A DNA stretch of 64,000 bases, taken from contig NZ_FNVU01000023.1 in NCBI RefSeq assembly GCF_900107965.1, positions 1-64,000 on the forward strand, written 5' to 3'. The stretch comes from Actinacidiphila yanglinensis. GTDB lineage: Bacteria > Actinomycetota > Actinomycetes > Streptomycetales > Streptomycetaceae. Each line of letters begins with the position of its first letter. The stretch's first letter is position 1. The position numbers and the translations under genes were made by a program. Under the pieces are notes generated by a model. It searched no databases. It was not told the DNA's origin and saw only the letters and a program-made list of their open reading frames with translations. Shown one piece after another: positions 16,490-25,925 of the stretch.

Positions 16490-16789
16490 GGCGGGGCTGT
16501 CCTTCACGAGGTCATGGTGATCGGCAAGGTCTGGCTTCAGGGTGGTTGGGCAGCGTGTGCGCCGTGGCGTGTTGTGAGGGTTTTCGGCCCGCGCTCGGGA
16601 GCATCCAGGGGGCGCACAGGCGTGGCACTGGCTGTCGGCCGTCCTCCGAGGGGGTGAATCGCTTGGTTCCGGCTGCGTGCCGTGCGTGGTGGGACATCGC
16701 AGTTCAGCGGCGGTTTGGGCCCGGCTCCAGCGCGGACACGCGCAGGGTGGTGCGTGCTGTGCGGTCCGCATGGGTCGGCGATCATCGCT

Positions 16790-16841
16790 CCTGTCACTCA
16801 GTGATCTCTGTCAAGGACACTCAGTAAAGTGAGATGGAGTC
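16790..16841 (+). promoter_or_regulatory. Operator-like repeats before the pPIWI-RE operon
   Basis: CACTCAGT occurs at 16795-16802 and again at 16818-16825; the first lies in a perfect 11-base dyad TCACTCAGTGA (16794-16804), and the second is followed by AAAGTGAG. GATGGAG then sits immediately before the GTG start at 16842. Likely promoter/operator of the three-gene operon. Confidence 0.45.
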
Positions 16842-18005
16842 GTGGTGGTCGTTGATGCTGCCGTGAGCCGGCGCAGGACCATGGTGGTCAGCGCTGCGGT
16901 CCGGGCCGGGTACGCGTGGTCGGTGCGCCGTTCGGAGTCCCGGGCCTGGCGGGAAATCATGAGCATGACCGGGGTGGTCAATGCGCTGCGTGGTGCCGCG
17001 GTTCCGGCGTTGAGTCCGGTGGAGTTCGTGGACCGTTTGTCGCGGCCCTTGAAGCAGCTGGCGCCGGATGTGTTCGGCGATGACCGGCTGGGCTGGATCA
17101 CGGTTTTGGAGTGGGACGAGCTCCGCGACGACGTGCACTCCGACGGGTGCTCGGTGATCGTGGACCTGCTGGCGGAGGGCGACCGCGGCCGCGGATGGCT
17201 GCCGTCGTGGACGTGGCTGCAGCAGGAGGTCGTGCAGAACGAGGCGTTCACGCAGATCAAGACCGGTGCCACGGAGGAGACGTACGTGGCCCGGCGCCGG
17301 TTCGTGATCGACAACCCCGTCGGCGGTGCGGGCTCGTTGGCGGACCTGTGCAGCCAGGCGGGGATCGCTCCACCGGTTCCCTATGTGCCGATCCCGCCGG
17401 ACCGCCTGTACGACGGGCACTACTGGTGGCCTTGCCCGACGTGCCGGTGGCCGATGCGTGTCACCGGAGCTTCGGTGCGCTGCAGCTACCTACCCCACAA
17501 TGCCGCCTACTTCGTCCGTGACAGCAGCGGCCCGACGCCGCGGCTGCGGCGCCGCGACGAGACCGTGCCCCGCCAGCCGGGCGCCCGCCGGTGGGTGGCG
17601 GCCGGTGAGGAGCGCACCCTGTGCGTGGAGCTCCCTGTGTGGCGCTACATGGTCGTTCCGGGTGTCGAAGAACTGGCGTTGTTCACACGGTGGTTTGGCG
17701 TCTCGGATCTGCTGGATGTCGCCTTGTGGCCCGGTCAGGACGCCTACGACCTGCGGTTCGAGATCGCGTCGACCAACTGGACCATGGCACTGGACCTGAA
17801 GGACGTCGCCAGTGCCGGTGCGCTGGCTGACAAAGTCAGGTCCAAGCCCCTGGCGGCCCGCACGATCGTGCTGCCCGACCACCGCGGCACCGCGCACCAG
17901 GCGGAGTTGTCGGATCTGCTGCCGGGCTATGAGGTACTGCTGGTCTCGGACGTGCACAAAGCCGTGGGCAAGGCACTGGCCCGGGCGAGGAGGTCGTCGC
18001 GGTGA
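16842..18005 (+). CDS. REase-fold partner of the pPIWI-RE system
   Basis: 387 residues, first gene of the operon. The N-terminal half (RAWREIMSMTGVVNALRG, SPVEFVDRL) fits the helical pPIWI_RE_Y-type region. Residues 198-214 hold a zinc-ribbon-like CPTC...C with only three Cys (C198, C201, C214) plus H219. Residues 299-375 form a restriction-endonuclease-like core: D303 in QDAYDLRFEIAS, then D318 and K320 in MALDLKDV, consistent with PD-(D/E)XK chemistry, followed by an alternating strand/helix pattern (TIVLPDHRGT, YEVLLVSDVHKAV). In the described pPIWI-RE systems this protein is the predicted DNA-cutting subunit. GTG 16842 follows GATGGAG; ATG 16881 is an alternative. It overlaps the helicase gene by four bases (GTGA). 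Confidence 0.75.
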   Translation: MVVVDAAVSRRRTMVVSAAVRAGYAWSVRRSESRAWREIMSMTGVVNALRGAAVPALSPVEFVDRLSRPLKQLAPDVFGDDRLGWITVLEWDELRDDVHSDGCSVIVDLLAEGDRGRGWLPSWTWLQQEVVQNEAFTQIKTGATEETYVARRRFVIDNPVGGAGSLADLCSQAGIAPPVPYVPIPPDRLYDGHYWWPCPTCRWPMRVTGASVRCSYLPHNAAYFVRDSSGPTPRLRRRDETVPRQPGARRWVAAGEERTLCVELPVWRYMVVPGVEELALFTRWFGVSDLLDVALWPGQDAYDLRFEIASTNWTMALDLKDVASAGALADKVRSKPLAARTIVLPDHRGTAHQAELSDLLPGYEVLLVSDVHKAVGKALARARRSSR

Positions 18006-21000
18006 ACTCCGATGACAACGGCCTGTCCCGGCGTGAGGCATTGGTCATTCCCCGCCTCGTCGCCGCGGCGTGTGCCGCGGCGCAAGCCCATTTTCCTCAG
18101 GCGCAGGGCGCCACCGCGTTGTTGACCGCCGCGCAGTTCCTTGTGACGGGCACGTTCGACGTGTGGGAGGGATATGAGCGCCTGCCGGTTGCTGACCAGT
18201 TGCAGTTGAGCCGCCTGCTGCGGCATCGTCCCAACCCCCTGGCCAACGATGCCGGTTTCCGACAGTACGCGCTGGAGCAGTTCTACCTGGGCGAAATTCC
18301 CGGTTTCCGGTTGCGTGCGGACGAGGAGACCATCGACAGCCATCACGGGATGAACCCGCGGGCCTGCTTGACCAAGCTCCTGGACGAGTTGGACACGATC
18401 GTGTCTGAGTTTCGGACTGCGGCGGCAGTGGCCAAGTCCGGGCAGTACACGCACACGCTGCGGCTGCCGATGGCGGGCCGGCAGCCGCAACCCGTGCTGG
18501 CGTTGTATGCCTTCGGGGACGAGCATGCACCGGAGCGGCGGCTGCCCGTCGAGCGGTTGGTCACCGCAGGGGAACTGGCTGCAGCGGACGTGAAGATCCC
18601 CGAATTCCTGGCGTTGAGCCGCAGCCTTGACATCGCAGGGGAAGGTAGGGCGTTCCGCGTCGCCGCGCTGGAGCCGTTCTTCGCCAAGATGACGACCGGG
18701 CAGGGCGCGGCAGTCGGCAAGGTGATGCGGCTGAAGGCCGGGATGACGCAAGTCCTCAGCGCTCCCACGGGGTCGGGGAAAAGTGTGTGGATGCGCGCGG
18801 CGGCGTCCTGGGCGGTCCTGGAGGGCCATACGATCGCCTTGGTGGTGGACACAAACGCCGCAGCGCTCAAACTCGCCCGCGCCATCGAGGAGGATCTGGG
18901 CTCCCTCAGGGACGACGGTCTGCTCGGCGCCAGTGCCGGGACCGCCGAGCAGGTGGTGGTCCCGCTGATGTCGCCGCACAACCTGATGCGGGAGGTGGAG
19001 CGCGCCGCGCACAGTTCCGGGGACCCGGACTTCGTCGACTGGGTCTTCGGCCGTATCGGGTACTCCTGCCAGTTGCCGGCCCTGGCTTCGGTGGACGAAG
19101 CAGTGGACACCTGGATCCCCGGGAGTGAGCCGTGCACCAACCTCACCGCGGTGCGGGACAAGCCGCTGGAGGAGTACCGCAGCATGCCGGCGGCGAAGGT
19201 CTGCCCATTCAAGGCAGGCTGCGGCAAGTACCGGCTGGCGCGGGAGGCATGCGCCGCACAGGTCATCATCACCACCCACGCCAACCTGTACGGCGGGCGG
19301 ATGCACATCCCGTTGGAGATGGACGACGGCTCGGTCGAGGAGAAGGTCAGTGTCGAGGAACTCGTCCTGCGCCGCTGCCAGATCGTACTGATCGATGAGC
19401 TTGACGCGTTCCAGTCCACCGCCATGGACCGCTCGGGTCGGGGACTGACTCTGGCATGGGGAGACCGCGGCCATGACCGGCCGTTGCTCGACCTGGATCG
19501 GCAGATCATCTCCGCGTTCGTCCAGTTGCCGGGAGCTTTGGAGGAGCGCAGCCGCTCCAACCTGCTGGAGTGCCGGCGGTTGGCCGAGACCTACACCATG
19601 CATTTGGCCCGCGGTGACCTGGCGTTGAGTGAGCGCCTGCCGGAGGATCCCGGCCGGGGACGCGGTGGTAAGGACCGGCAGGCCAGTCGGCGCTGGGTTC
19701 TGCCCGAGCGGTGGGACGGGATGATCGCCCGTGAGCTGGCGGCGTTTCTCGCCGATGATCCCGCCCAGGTGGGATCCAGTCCGCAGCGCGGTAGCGGGCC
19801 GGCGGAGGCGGTTCTTCTGGAGGCGGTCTACGACCCGGCGGTGGCCTCGTACTGCCTGCCGGAGCACCTGCGCGAGTTTGCCCGTGTCGTGCGCTCGATC
19901 ACCGCCGCCAGCGCTTCGGGCGGAGTGCTGGACCACACCCGCAACGTGCTGTTCGAGATGCTCACCCCCTGGATTCCGGCGCCCCGGATGCGTACAGCCG
20001 TCATCGAACGCCTGGTGCGCAGAATGTTCCTGGTACCGCTGCGCAGGATGCTCTACAGCTTCGTCCATGATGCTCCACAGCTGAAGCTGGCCGGCGCCAC
20101 CGCAGCTGAGGAGATCGCTCAGGCACTGCGCGGATTCGAGACGTGGCGGGCCATCCCGCACGGGCCCATGGGACGGCTGGTCTTCGCCTTCACCGAGGAC
20201 TACACCCCCCAGGCCGTCCGCGACACCCGGTTGTGCGCCGCGGCGTTCGGCGGTGACCCCCACCGCTACGTCACCTCGCTGGGCCAGATCACCGCCCTGG
20301 CACAAGCCGGACACCGGCGCATCGTGGTCGGGCTGTCGGCAACGGCCTACATCCCAGGGGCTCACCGCCACCACGTCCACGCCAGGCCGGCCTACATCGT
20401 TGCCGACGAGGACTCCTGTGTGGAGATCGACGCTCGGCCCATCCCCGGCCTGGACCAGGAGTGGATGCGAATCTCCGGCCTGACGGGCAAAAAACGCCGG
20501 GAGGCCACCGTGGAGTTGGGCACCCGCCTGTGGAGCGAGCTGTCACGGGACCTGGAGACGTTGTCCGAAGGGGACACAGCGGGTGTCCAGGACTCGATCC
20601 TGCTGGCCACCACCTCCTACGACAGCGTCCACGACCTGGCTGAAGGGCTGCGCCAGGCCGGAGCCCCACCAGGGCTGGTCACTGTGGCGGTACGCCCCGA
20701 TCCCGACGGCGTGCGCTCCGGCACACAGCAGGAGGATCTGCCCTGGATCGAGTTGGCCGGTGACCGGCTCGAGGACTTCGGGTCGCTGGTCCGCGCGCGG
20801 ATCCTGATCGCTCCGATCAAGCGGGCCGAGCGGAGCTTGAACATCCTCGCCCCCGGATCCCGCCGCTCCCGCATCGGCGCAATCTGGCTGGCTGTTCGCC
20901 CGATGTCCATCGTCGACGACCCGGACGAGTTGCTCGCCCATGTCGGCGCACGGGTGCTGGACGACTGCCTGCCCCATGCACTGCCCTGGACGGTCCTTGC

Positions 21001-21364
21001 GCAGGCCAGGAAGGTCGCCGGCCGCTACTTCGACGAGCTGGTGGGCAGCCGCCGCTACTTCAGCGCGCTTCCCCGCCGCGCGAAGAAGGCCATCGCCGCG
21101 GAGCTGATCGCGTCGATCATCCAACTCGTCGGACGCGCCCGGCGCGGGGGAACCCCCGGCCGTATCCGGCTGGTCGACTACGCCTTCCTCGACCCGCGGG
21201 GCAACTCCGACCTGCCCTCGCTCATCCACGACCTGCGCAAGGACTGGGCACGGACGGGAGAACTGGACTTGCTGCAGGCCACCAACGGCGCCTCACTGCG
21301 CGCATTCCTCACCTTCGCCGAGACCCGATCCCCCGCCCGCGACACCTTGGACCACGCATGCTGA
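18002..21364 (+). CDS. DinG/XPD-like helicase of the pPIWI-RE system
   Basis: 1,120 residues. Residues 251-261 are Walker A (VLSAPTGSGKS); 462-469 are Walker B (VLIDELDA); a motif-III-like VGLSATAYIPG lies near 778, and motif VI QLVGRARRGG near 1040. Between Walker A and B sit Cys356, Cys378, Cys401 and Cys407 (SCQL, EPCTN, KVCPFKAGC), arranged like the Fe-S cluster insertion of XPD/DinG helicases, and then ITTHANLY, typical of that clade. The ~230-residue N-terminal extension is helical (pPIWI_RE_Z-like). In the three-gene system the helicase is expected to unwind target DNA or R-loops for the other subunits. GTG 18002 overlaps the upstream stop; the 3' end overlaps the pPIWI-RE gene by seven bases. 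Confidence 0.85.
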   Translation: MNSDDNGLSRREALVIPRLVAAACAAAQAHFPQAQGATALLTAAQFLVTGTFDVWEGYERLPVADQLQLSRLLRHRPNPLANDAGFRQYALEQFYLGEIPGFRLRADEETIDSHHGMNPRACLTKLLDELDTIVSEFRTAAAVAKSGQYTHTLRLPMAGRQPQPVLALYAFGDEHAPERRLPVERLVTAGELAAADVKIPEFLALSRSLDIAGEGRAFRVAALEPFFAKMTTGQGAAVGKVMRLKAGMTQVLSAPTGSGKSVWMRAAASWAVLEGHTIALVVDTNAAALKLARAIEEDLGSLRDDGLLGASAGTAEQVVVPLMSPHNLMREVERAAHSSGDPDFVDWVFGRIGYSCQLPALASVDEAVDTWIPGSEPCTNLTAVRDKPLEEYRSMPAAKVCPFKAGCGKYRLAREACAAQVIITTHANLYGGRMHIPLEMDDGSVEEKVSVEELVLRRCQIVLIDELDAFQSTAMDRSGRGLTLAWGDRGHDRPLLDLDRQIISAFVQLPGALEERSRSNLLECRRLAETYTMHLARGDLALSERLPEDPGRGRGGKDRQASRRWVLPERWDGMIARELAAFLADDPAQVGSSPQRGSGPAEAVLLEAVYDPAVASYCLPEHLREFARVVRSITAASASGGVLDHTRNVLFEMLTPWIPAPRMRTAVIERLVRRMFLVPLRRMLYSFVHDAPQLKLAGATAAEEIAQALRGFETWRAIPHGPMGRLVFAFTEDYTPQAVRDTRLCAAAFGGDPHRYVTSLGQITALAQAGHRRIVVGLSATAYIPGAHRHHVHARPAYIVADEDSCVEIDARPIPGLDQEWMRISGLTGKKRREATVELGTRLWSELSRDLETLSEGDTAGVQDSILLATTSYDSVHDLAEGLRQAGAPPGLVTVAVRPDPDGVRSGTQQEDLPWIELAGDRLEDFGSLVRARILIAPIKRAERSLNILAPGSRRSRIGAIWLAVRPMSIVDDPDELLAHVGARVLDDCLPHALPWTVLAQARKVAGRYFDELVGSRRYFSALPRRAKKAIAAELIASIIQLVGRARRGGTPGRIRLVDYAFLDPRGNSDLPSLIHDLRKDWARTGELDLLQATNGASLRAFLTFAETRSPARDTLDHAC

Positions 21365-24036
21365 CCACGCTGGCTTTTCTCCTGGACCCCCAGCACCTGG
21401 GCACCGTCGTGCGCTACCCGCTCAGCCCAGACTTCGCCGCAGCATGGGAGTGCCTTCCGCGCTACCGCGACAGCGACACCTCCAAGCCGGTGCGCCCCGC
21501 CTACGCCAGCCTGGCCACGGCGCTGTCCGCGGTGACCAACCAGCCGGTGGTACTGATGCCCGACATCCTCGACCGGCCCGACGACGAACAGCCGCTGCCG
21601 ACGGTTCTGGTCACCACCGACCCGATTCCCGGCCGGCTTTTGACCCGCGCCGTGCGCAGTTGGGAGCGCCATGTCCGCGGCGGAGAAGACGCCAACACCC
21701 TCGCCCCGCTTCTGGCCGACTCCGAAACCCACCAGGAGGAGCTGGCCCGCTTCATCTGCGGCGCCGACCTGGGCCGGCCCCGAGCGCCGCAGTGGTTCTA
21801 CCGGGTCGCGGCCTGGAACTTCGCCGCCCACGTCGGAAGGAAGGACCTGCATCTACCCGCGCTGCGTCTGCCAGAAGCTCTTCACGGCGAAGGCGAGCAG
21901 CAGCGCGGGGGAACCCGCCTGAAGTGGCTGATGGACACCAGCGGCAGCCTCCTGGCCTGGGACCATGTCCTGACACACCACGCGGGACAGCCCCGCGCCA
22001 CCGGCCACGCCATGCACAAGATCGACTTCCGGGTCATCACGCTGCCCGGCGAGTCCCGCATCGCTGTCCACGCCCTGCCGACGTTCAGCCGCCTGGCGAC
22101 CCACTGGGCCAGCACCCGCACCGCCTTCGTCGCCCGCGGCAAGGACACCGTGCTGCGGCTGCCGGTCGGACACCGCCGCACCGAGGACGGCTGGGAACCG
22201 TACGCACGCGGCTTCACCACCCAGGTCGTCGACGCCTGCAACCTGGAAACCATCACCCTGGGCACCAACGACACCCTCGCCGCAGGCACCGGAACGGTCC
22301 GCGCCCTCATTCCCGCACCGGTCGAGCACCCGCTGGGCAAAGGCACCGGCACCCGCTTCAACCTGTACCTGGCCAACTACATCAAACGCGCCGCACACAA
22401 ACTCAAGCCCACCCAGGTCACCTACGAACGCACCGACTTCGAAGTCACCCGCCCGGCCAAAGGCCCCATCACACGCGACGACCTGCCGCAGGCCCTGGCC
22501 GGCACCCGAGCCGCAACGGTACGGCTCCTGGCCCTGTATGACAGCGAGTACACCCGCGAGCGGATGATCACAGCCCTGACCGACTACCTCGACGACCCCG
22601 AGCAGGCACCCCCCTGGCACGACGGACGGGACTTCCCCCTCGTCGGCCCGGTCAGCGTCCACTTCCGCCGGATGCCCGAACTGGTCTCCACCGTCCCCGT
22701 TCACTGGGACCAGCACCTGGCCTTCCTCACCTCTCTCCCCCACGCCGACCTGACCGGTGTGTGGATCGAGACACGCTGGAACCCCAAAAAACGCGCACGC
22801 CGGGACCGCGCAGAGGACTACGACCCCAAGCGTGACCTGCGCCGCCACTTCCACCACCGCGGCGTGGTCTCCCAGTTCATCGCCCACCGCAACCGCCCCA
22901 AACCGCGCCCCGCCACCGCCCCCGCGCCCGACGGCACCGCAACAGCCGTACCGGTCTGCGCCCACGACGCCGAACCCCCAATCGCAGAAGCGGGAGCACG
23001 CGCGCCGGGCAGGCCGAAGGTCGACTATCCGGCCATCAACGGCCTGCGCGACCTGCTGCTCCGCCTGGGCGCCATCGACCGGCGCCTGGCCGACGCCGTG
23101 CCCTTCACCGACACCGCCCTGCTGATCGGCCTCCACCTGCGCCAGCAGCGCGTCAGCAACCGCACCATCGGCTCCGCCGATCGGACCCAGATGGTGGAGG
23201 TCCTCACCGGTCTGCGTACCAGTGCCGACCCCGACGAACCCTGGCGGCTGGGCATCTACAACCGCCAGAACCATTCCTGGGTATCCCTGCCGAACGGAGA
23301 AGCGGCCTTCGGATCAGGACCGATCGGTGTCGACGGCCATGCCCGCCACGCCGACGGCGCACAACTCGTCCGCGAACACATCAAAGCCGCCCTGCGGATC
23401 CTGCCCACAGGCCTACCCGTCATCGTCTTCGCCGACGCCGAAGCCTGCCGAACCATCTGGCCCGCACTGCAGCATGCCCAACTCGGCGAAGGCCCCTACC
23501 CCGGCGACGATCTCGCCGCACAAGGACGCCCGGTCGCCGTGGTCACCATCAACGCCTCCTACGGTGAGGTCCCCACCCCGGTAGACCGCGCCGACGGCCG
23601 CCGCAAGGACCAGGAACGGCCCGCCGCCCCCGACACCTACCTCCACCGCCGCACCACCGCCACGGGAGTGACCAGCTGGTACCTCGCCCAAGCCTCCCGC
23701 ACCTACAACGGATTCGGCCAGACCAGCATCAACGGCAGCAACCACACCCGCTTCACCCTCCCCAACGACCTCAAGGACACAGTCCTGGGCAAGGACTGGC
23801 ACAGCTTCACCGCCACCCAGATCACTGTCCCGGTGCCCGGCCCCTACGACCCGGAACAACTCGCAGCCCTGACCGCGGCCTTGTGCCACCAAAGCCTCGG
23901 CTGGGACGCACGCACCCGCCACCCAGTCCCCCTGCACATCGCCGGCTGCGTCGACAAAAACCACAGCGAGCACCGCGGCCCCAGCACCGGACTCACCGAC
24001 ACCGACACGCCCTCCGACGATTCCGACAGCCCCTGA
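21358..24036 (+). CDS. pPIWI-RE family protein (prokaryotic PIWI domain)
   Basis: 892 residues, third gene of the operon, ATG 21358 inside the helicase 3' end. The N-terminal half fits the X/MID-like modules (VTYERTDFEVTRPAKGPITR; EYDPKRDLRRHF-type region before GVVSQFIAHRN). The C-terminal half has the RNase H-fold PIWI pattern: AINGLRDLLLRLGAI, LPVIVFADAEACRTIWPAL, VVTINASYGEVP, then SRTYNGFGQTSINGSNHTRF and LGKDWHSFTATQITVP near the end. These are the features I associate with the pPIWI-RE family described by Burroughs, Iyer and Aravind (2013). The family is predicted to use guides or R-loops against invading DNA. I cannot decide from sequence alone whether its active site is intact. About 40 disordered residues end the protein. 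Confidence 0.8.
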   Translation: MLTTLAFLLDPQHLGTVVRYPLSPDFAAAWECLPRYRDSDTSKPVRPAYASLATALSAVTNQPVVLMPDILDRPDDEQPLPTVLVTTDPIPGRLLTRAVRSWERHVRGGEDANTLAPLLADSETHQEELARFICGADLGRPRAPQWFYRVAAWNFAAHVGRKDLHLPALRLPEALHGEGEQQRGGTRLKWLMDTSGSLLAWDHVLTHHAGQPRATGHAMHKIDFRVITLPGESRIAVHALPTFSRLATHWASTRTAFVARGKDTVLRLPVGHRRTEDGWEPYARGFTTQVVDACNLETITLGTNDTLAAGTGTVRALIPAPVEHPLGKGTGTRFNLYLANYIKRAAHKLKPTQVTYERTDFEVTRPAKGPITRDDLPQALAGTRAATVRLLALYDSEYTRERMITALTDYLDDPEQAPPWHDGRDFPLVGPVSVHFRRMPELVSTVPVHWDQHLAFLTSLPHADLTGVWIETRWNPKKRARRDRAEDYDPKRDLRRHFHHRGVVSQFIAHRNRPKPRPATAPAPDGTATAVPVCAHDAEPPIAEAGARAPGRPKVDYPAINGLRDLLLRLGAIDRRLADAVPFTDTALLIGLHLRQQRVSNRTIGSADRTQMVEVLTGLRTSADPDEPWRLGIYNRQNHSWVSLPNGEAAFGSGPIGVDGHARHADGAQLVREHIKAALRILPTGLPVIVFADAEACRTIWPALQHAQLGEGPYPGDDLAAQGRPVAVVTINASYGEVPTPVDRADGRRKDQERPAAPDTYLHRRTTATGVTSWYLAQASRTYNGFGQTSINGSNHTRFTLPNDLKDTVLGKDWHSFTATQITVPVPGPYDPEQLAALTAALCHQSLGWDARTRHPVPLHIAGCVDKNHSEHRGPSTGLTDTDTPSDDSDSP

Positions 24037-24378
24037 CCGACAGTGCCCCCACCGCGCAACCGGCCACTGGTCTACCCACGGTCTCAGGACCGCAGGACCG
24101 CAGGACCGCTGACTCATGCTCTGACCGTCGCTGGTCCGCTGCAACTCCCAGATCGGCCGGTCCAGTTCCCTGCCCTGCGCGGTTCGTGTGGGAGGCAGTT
24201 GCTACGGTTTCTGCCAGGCCGAGGCCGGCAGCGACGTCGGCGGCTGCAGGTGCGTTCAAACCGTTGGCTGGCGGGTGCCGGTCTGTGGTGAGGTTGAGGG
24301 TGTGAGTTCCCGGTCGAAGCGTCGCAACGCGCGCAATGTCAGGCAGCGTCGTCCTGGAGTTGGACGAGCTGAAGGGGG

Positions 24379-24534
24379 CTGGCGAACCCGGTCAAGGGGC
24401 TGTTCAGCATGTTCCGCAACCCGGCCGCGCACGTGCCGCGACTTCACCGCACGGTCACCGACGAGGAGTTGCTGGAACTGCTGACCACGTTGTCTATGGT
24501 GCACCGGCGGCTCGACAGCGCGCAGATCAATCCC
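24379..24534 (+). pseudogene. C-terminal fragment of a TIGR02391 (Ymh-type) protein
   Basis: The frame reads LANPVKGLFSMFRNPAAHVP, then RLHRTVTDEELLELLTTLSM and VHRRLDSAQINP, matching the end of the TIGR02391 hypothetical family (FRNPxAH, LLTxLSxVHRRLD). The upstream part is absent, and the frame after RLDSAQINP runs on without the expected stop. A relic in a 820-base gap that otherwise has no gene. A tandem 8-mer AGGACCGC (three copies, about 24087-24110) lies upstream. Confidence 0.5.
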
Positions 24535-24855
24535 GTGACGTCCTGGCGCCTCGCGCAGGGCGTGGGTCGTGCTCACGCGGCGTTTCCGCGGCCGCGGGCG
24601 CCTGTCACCGGCACGGCGCCTTGGCGGACAGGCACCCATTGTGGTTGCCGGCGCAGGGGCCCGGGGCGGGGTCTGTCGCGTGGGTCGGAGGGCGGGGTGA
24701 GGCGGTGCTGCTGGTGCTGTCAGCGGGCGCGCCACCAGCGCCCGGCTCGAACCATGCTTCCTCCACGAAGGTTCGGCAGCCAGGACGCACCGGACACCCG
24801 CCAAGGCCCTACTGCGCAGCCAGGTCAACTGGCGTACCTCAACGATCGCGTCGGA

Positions 24856-25500
24856 TCAGCGGGCCTGTTCCAATGACCGCACGTCCTGCTCCGTCTCCCT
24901 GACAGCAGCATCCATGCGGCTGTGGACCAGTTGAAGGAAGGCCGTGAGATCCAGAGGCTGCCTGCGCGCCCGGTCGAGGAAAGCCATCGCGGCTGCCCCG
25001 CCTGGCTCAGACACCAGTTGGGCAAGCATGTGCCGCAGTCTGGCTTGGATGAGCGCCACGCTGAACTCCGCCTCTGCTTGGGCATTGCGGAGATCCGCTA
25101 CTCCCGCGACAGCCGACAGCCAGGCGTCTGCTGGGATGTCATCGGGGTGGGTGAACAGCAGCTCGGTGAGACGCTGTTCGATGGCGGAGATTCGCTGCTC
25201 GGGCTTGTCGGCAGGTGGGGGCAGGGGTCTGACGAATCCCACCGACAGATCCATCTCCAGGGCTTTGGCCAGCCGGCGCAGCAAGGGAAGGGTTGGCACA
25301 GTTGCGCCTCCCTCGATGCGCGAGATCTGGGGCTGCTTCATGTCGGCGCGCTCTGCCAGCTGAGTCTGGCTCAGGCCGAGTTCGGTGCGCCGGTCGTAGA
25401 CCTGCTGTGCGAGTTCGTCGGCGAGGCGGGCGTCCTCGTACAGGTCCTCGTACTCGGCATCGGCCGGGCGGGACCGGGGGTCCCAGCGGGCGTGGGTCAT
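24856..25500 (-). CDS. XRE-family HTH antitoxin
   Basis: 214 residues. Residues 26-85 are a clear HTH_3/XRE domain: LADELAQQVYDRRTELGLSQ, QLAERADMKQPQISRIEGGA, PTLPLLRRLAKALEMDL. About 120 helical residues follow, longer than a minimal HigA, possibly for toxin binding or dimerisation. The ATG overlaps the stop of the toxin gene by four bases, so the pair is translationally coupled in the toxin-first order of higBA-like systems. It should neutralise the toxin and repress the shared promoter upstream of it. The gene at 26650 also starts with an HTH but belongs to another pair. Confidence 0.8.
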   Translation of the reverse strand: MTHARWDPRSRPADAEYEDLYEDARLADELAQQVYDRRTELGLSQTQLAERADMKQPQISRIEGGATVPTLPLLRRLAKALEMDLSVGFVRPLPPPADKPEQRISAIEQRLTELLFTHPDDIPADAWLSAVAGVADLRNAQAEAEFSVALIQARLRHMLAQLVSEPGGAAAMAFLDRARRQPLDLTAFLQLVHSRMDAAVRETEQDVRSLEQAR

Positions 25501-25892
25501 GATGGGCCTCCTTCTTTCCTGACCGGGCCTTGGTAGATGTTGTGGTCCTCAGCTGGCGGGTGCCGGTCTTTGCAGTTCTGCCGCGCCCGGCGTGCGCGGG
25601 CGATCTCGTCTGCCTCGTTCATCCTGGTTTTGCGGAACTGCGTCAAGAGCACCACTCGGTGGCCCGGAGCGAACCAGTAGGTGATCCTCTGGTCGTCGTC
25701 ACCGAGCTGGAAGCGCAGTTCGTACAACCCATCACCGAGTGGTCTGCTTCGTGGCATGCGCATGCTCGGACCATCCTCGGCGAGGCGACAGACGTACAGG
25801 TCGACGCGGCTATGAGCGTCGAGGGCCAGGCCGGAAAGCCAGTCCTGCACTTCCGGCTCGATCTCGACGGTCCACAGCCCAGCCTCGTCCAT
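25497..25892 (-). CDS. RelE/HigB-type toxin
   Basis: 131 residues from ATG 25892; the frame extends further upstream but the extra sequence is promoter-like. MDEAGLWTVEIEPEVQDWLS opens the fold, followed by DLYVCRLAEDGPSMRMPRSR, PLGDGLYELRFQLGDDDQRI, TYWFAPGHRVVLLTQFRKT and NEADEIARARRAR. This is the phage-derived Gp49/HigB-like branch of the RelE superfamily: GLYELRF, the strand before F, and K/R-rich helix T-x-x-x-E-A-x-x-A. Members cut mRNA on the ribosome. The overlapping downstream XRE gene is the expected antitoxin. No ribosome site precedes the ATG, so a leaderless or short-leader mRNA is likely. Confidence 0.8.
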   Translation of the reverse strand: MDEAGLWTVEIEPEVQDWLSGLALDAHSRVDLYVCRLAEDGPSMRMPRSRPLGDGLYELRFQLGDDDQRITYWFAPGHRVVLLTQFRKTRMNEADEIARARRARQNCKDRHPPAEDHNIYQGPVRKEGGPS

Positions 25893-25925
25893 AACATCCA
25901 GTGTATATGCACTCAACGTTATAGT
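25893..25925 (-). promoter_or_regulatory. Promoter/operator of the toxin-antitoxin pair
   Basis: Directly upstream of the toxin ATG the minus strand holds an A+T-rich segment with a near-palindrome GTGCATATACAC (25901-25912, two mismatched positions) and AACGTT (25915-25920). The location and symmetry suit HTH antitoxin binding over the -10 region. Confidence 0.45.

Noticed and set aside
17927-20380. 817-codon minus-strand open frame opposite the pPIWI-RE helicase
   Set aside because: The plus strand has clear helicase motifs; the minus frame is a G+C-driven shadow without any motif.
21853-23274. 473-codon minus-strand frame opposite the pPIWI-RE gene
   Set aside because: Gly/Val-rich shadow translation of the real gene's codons.
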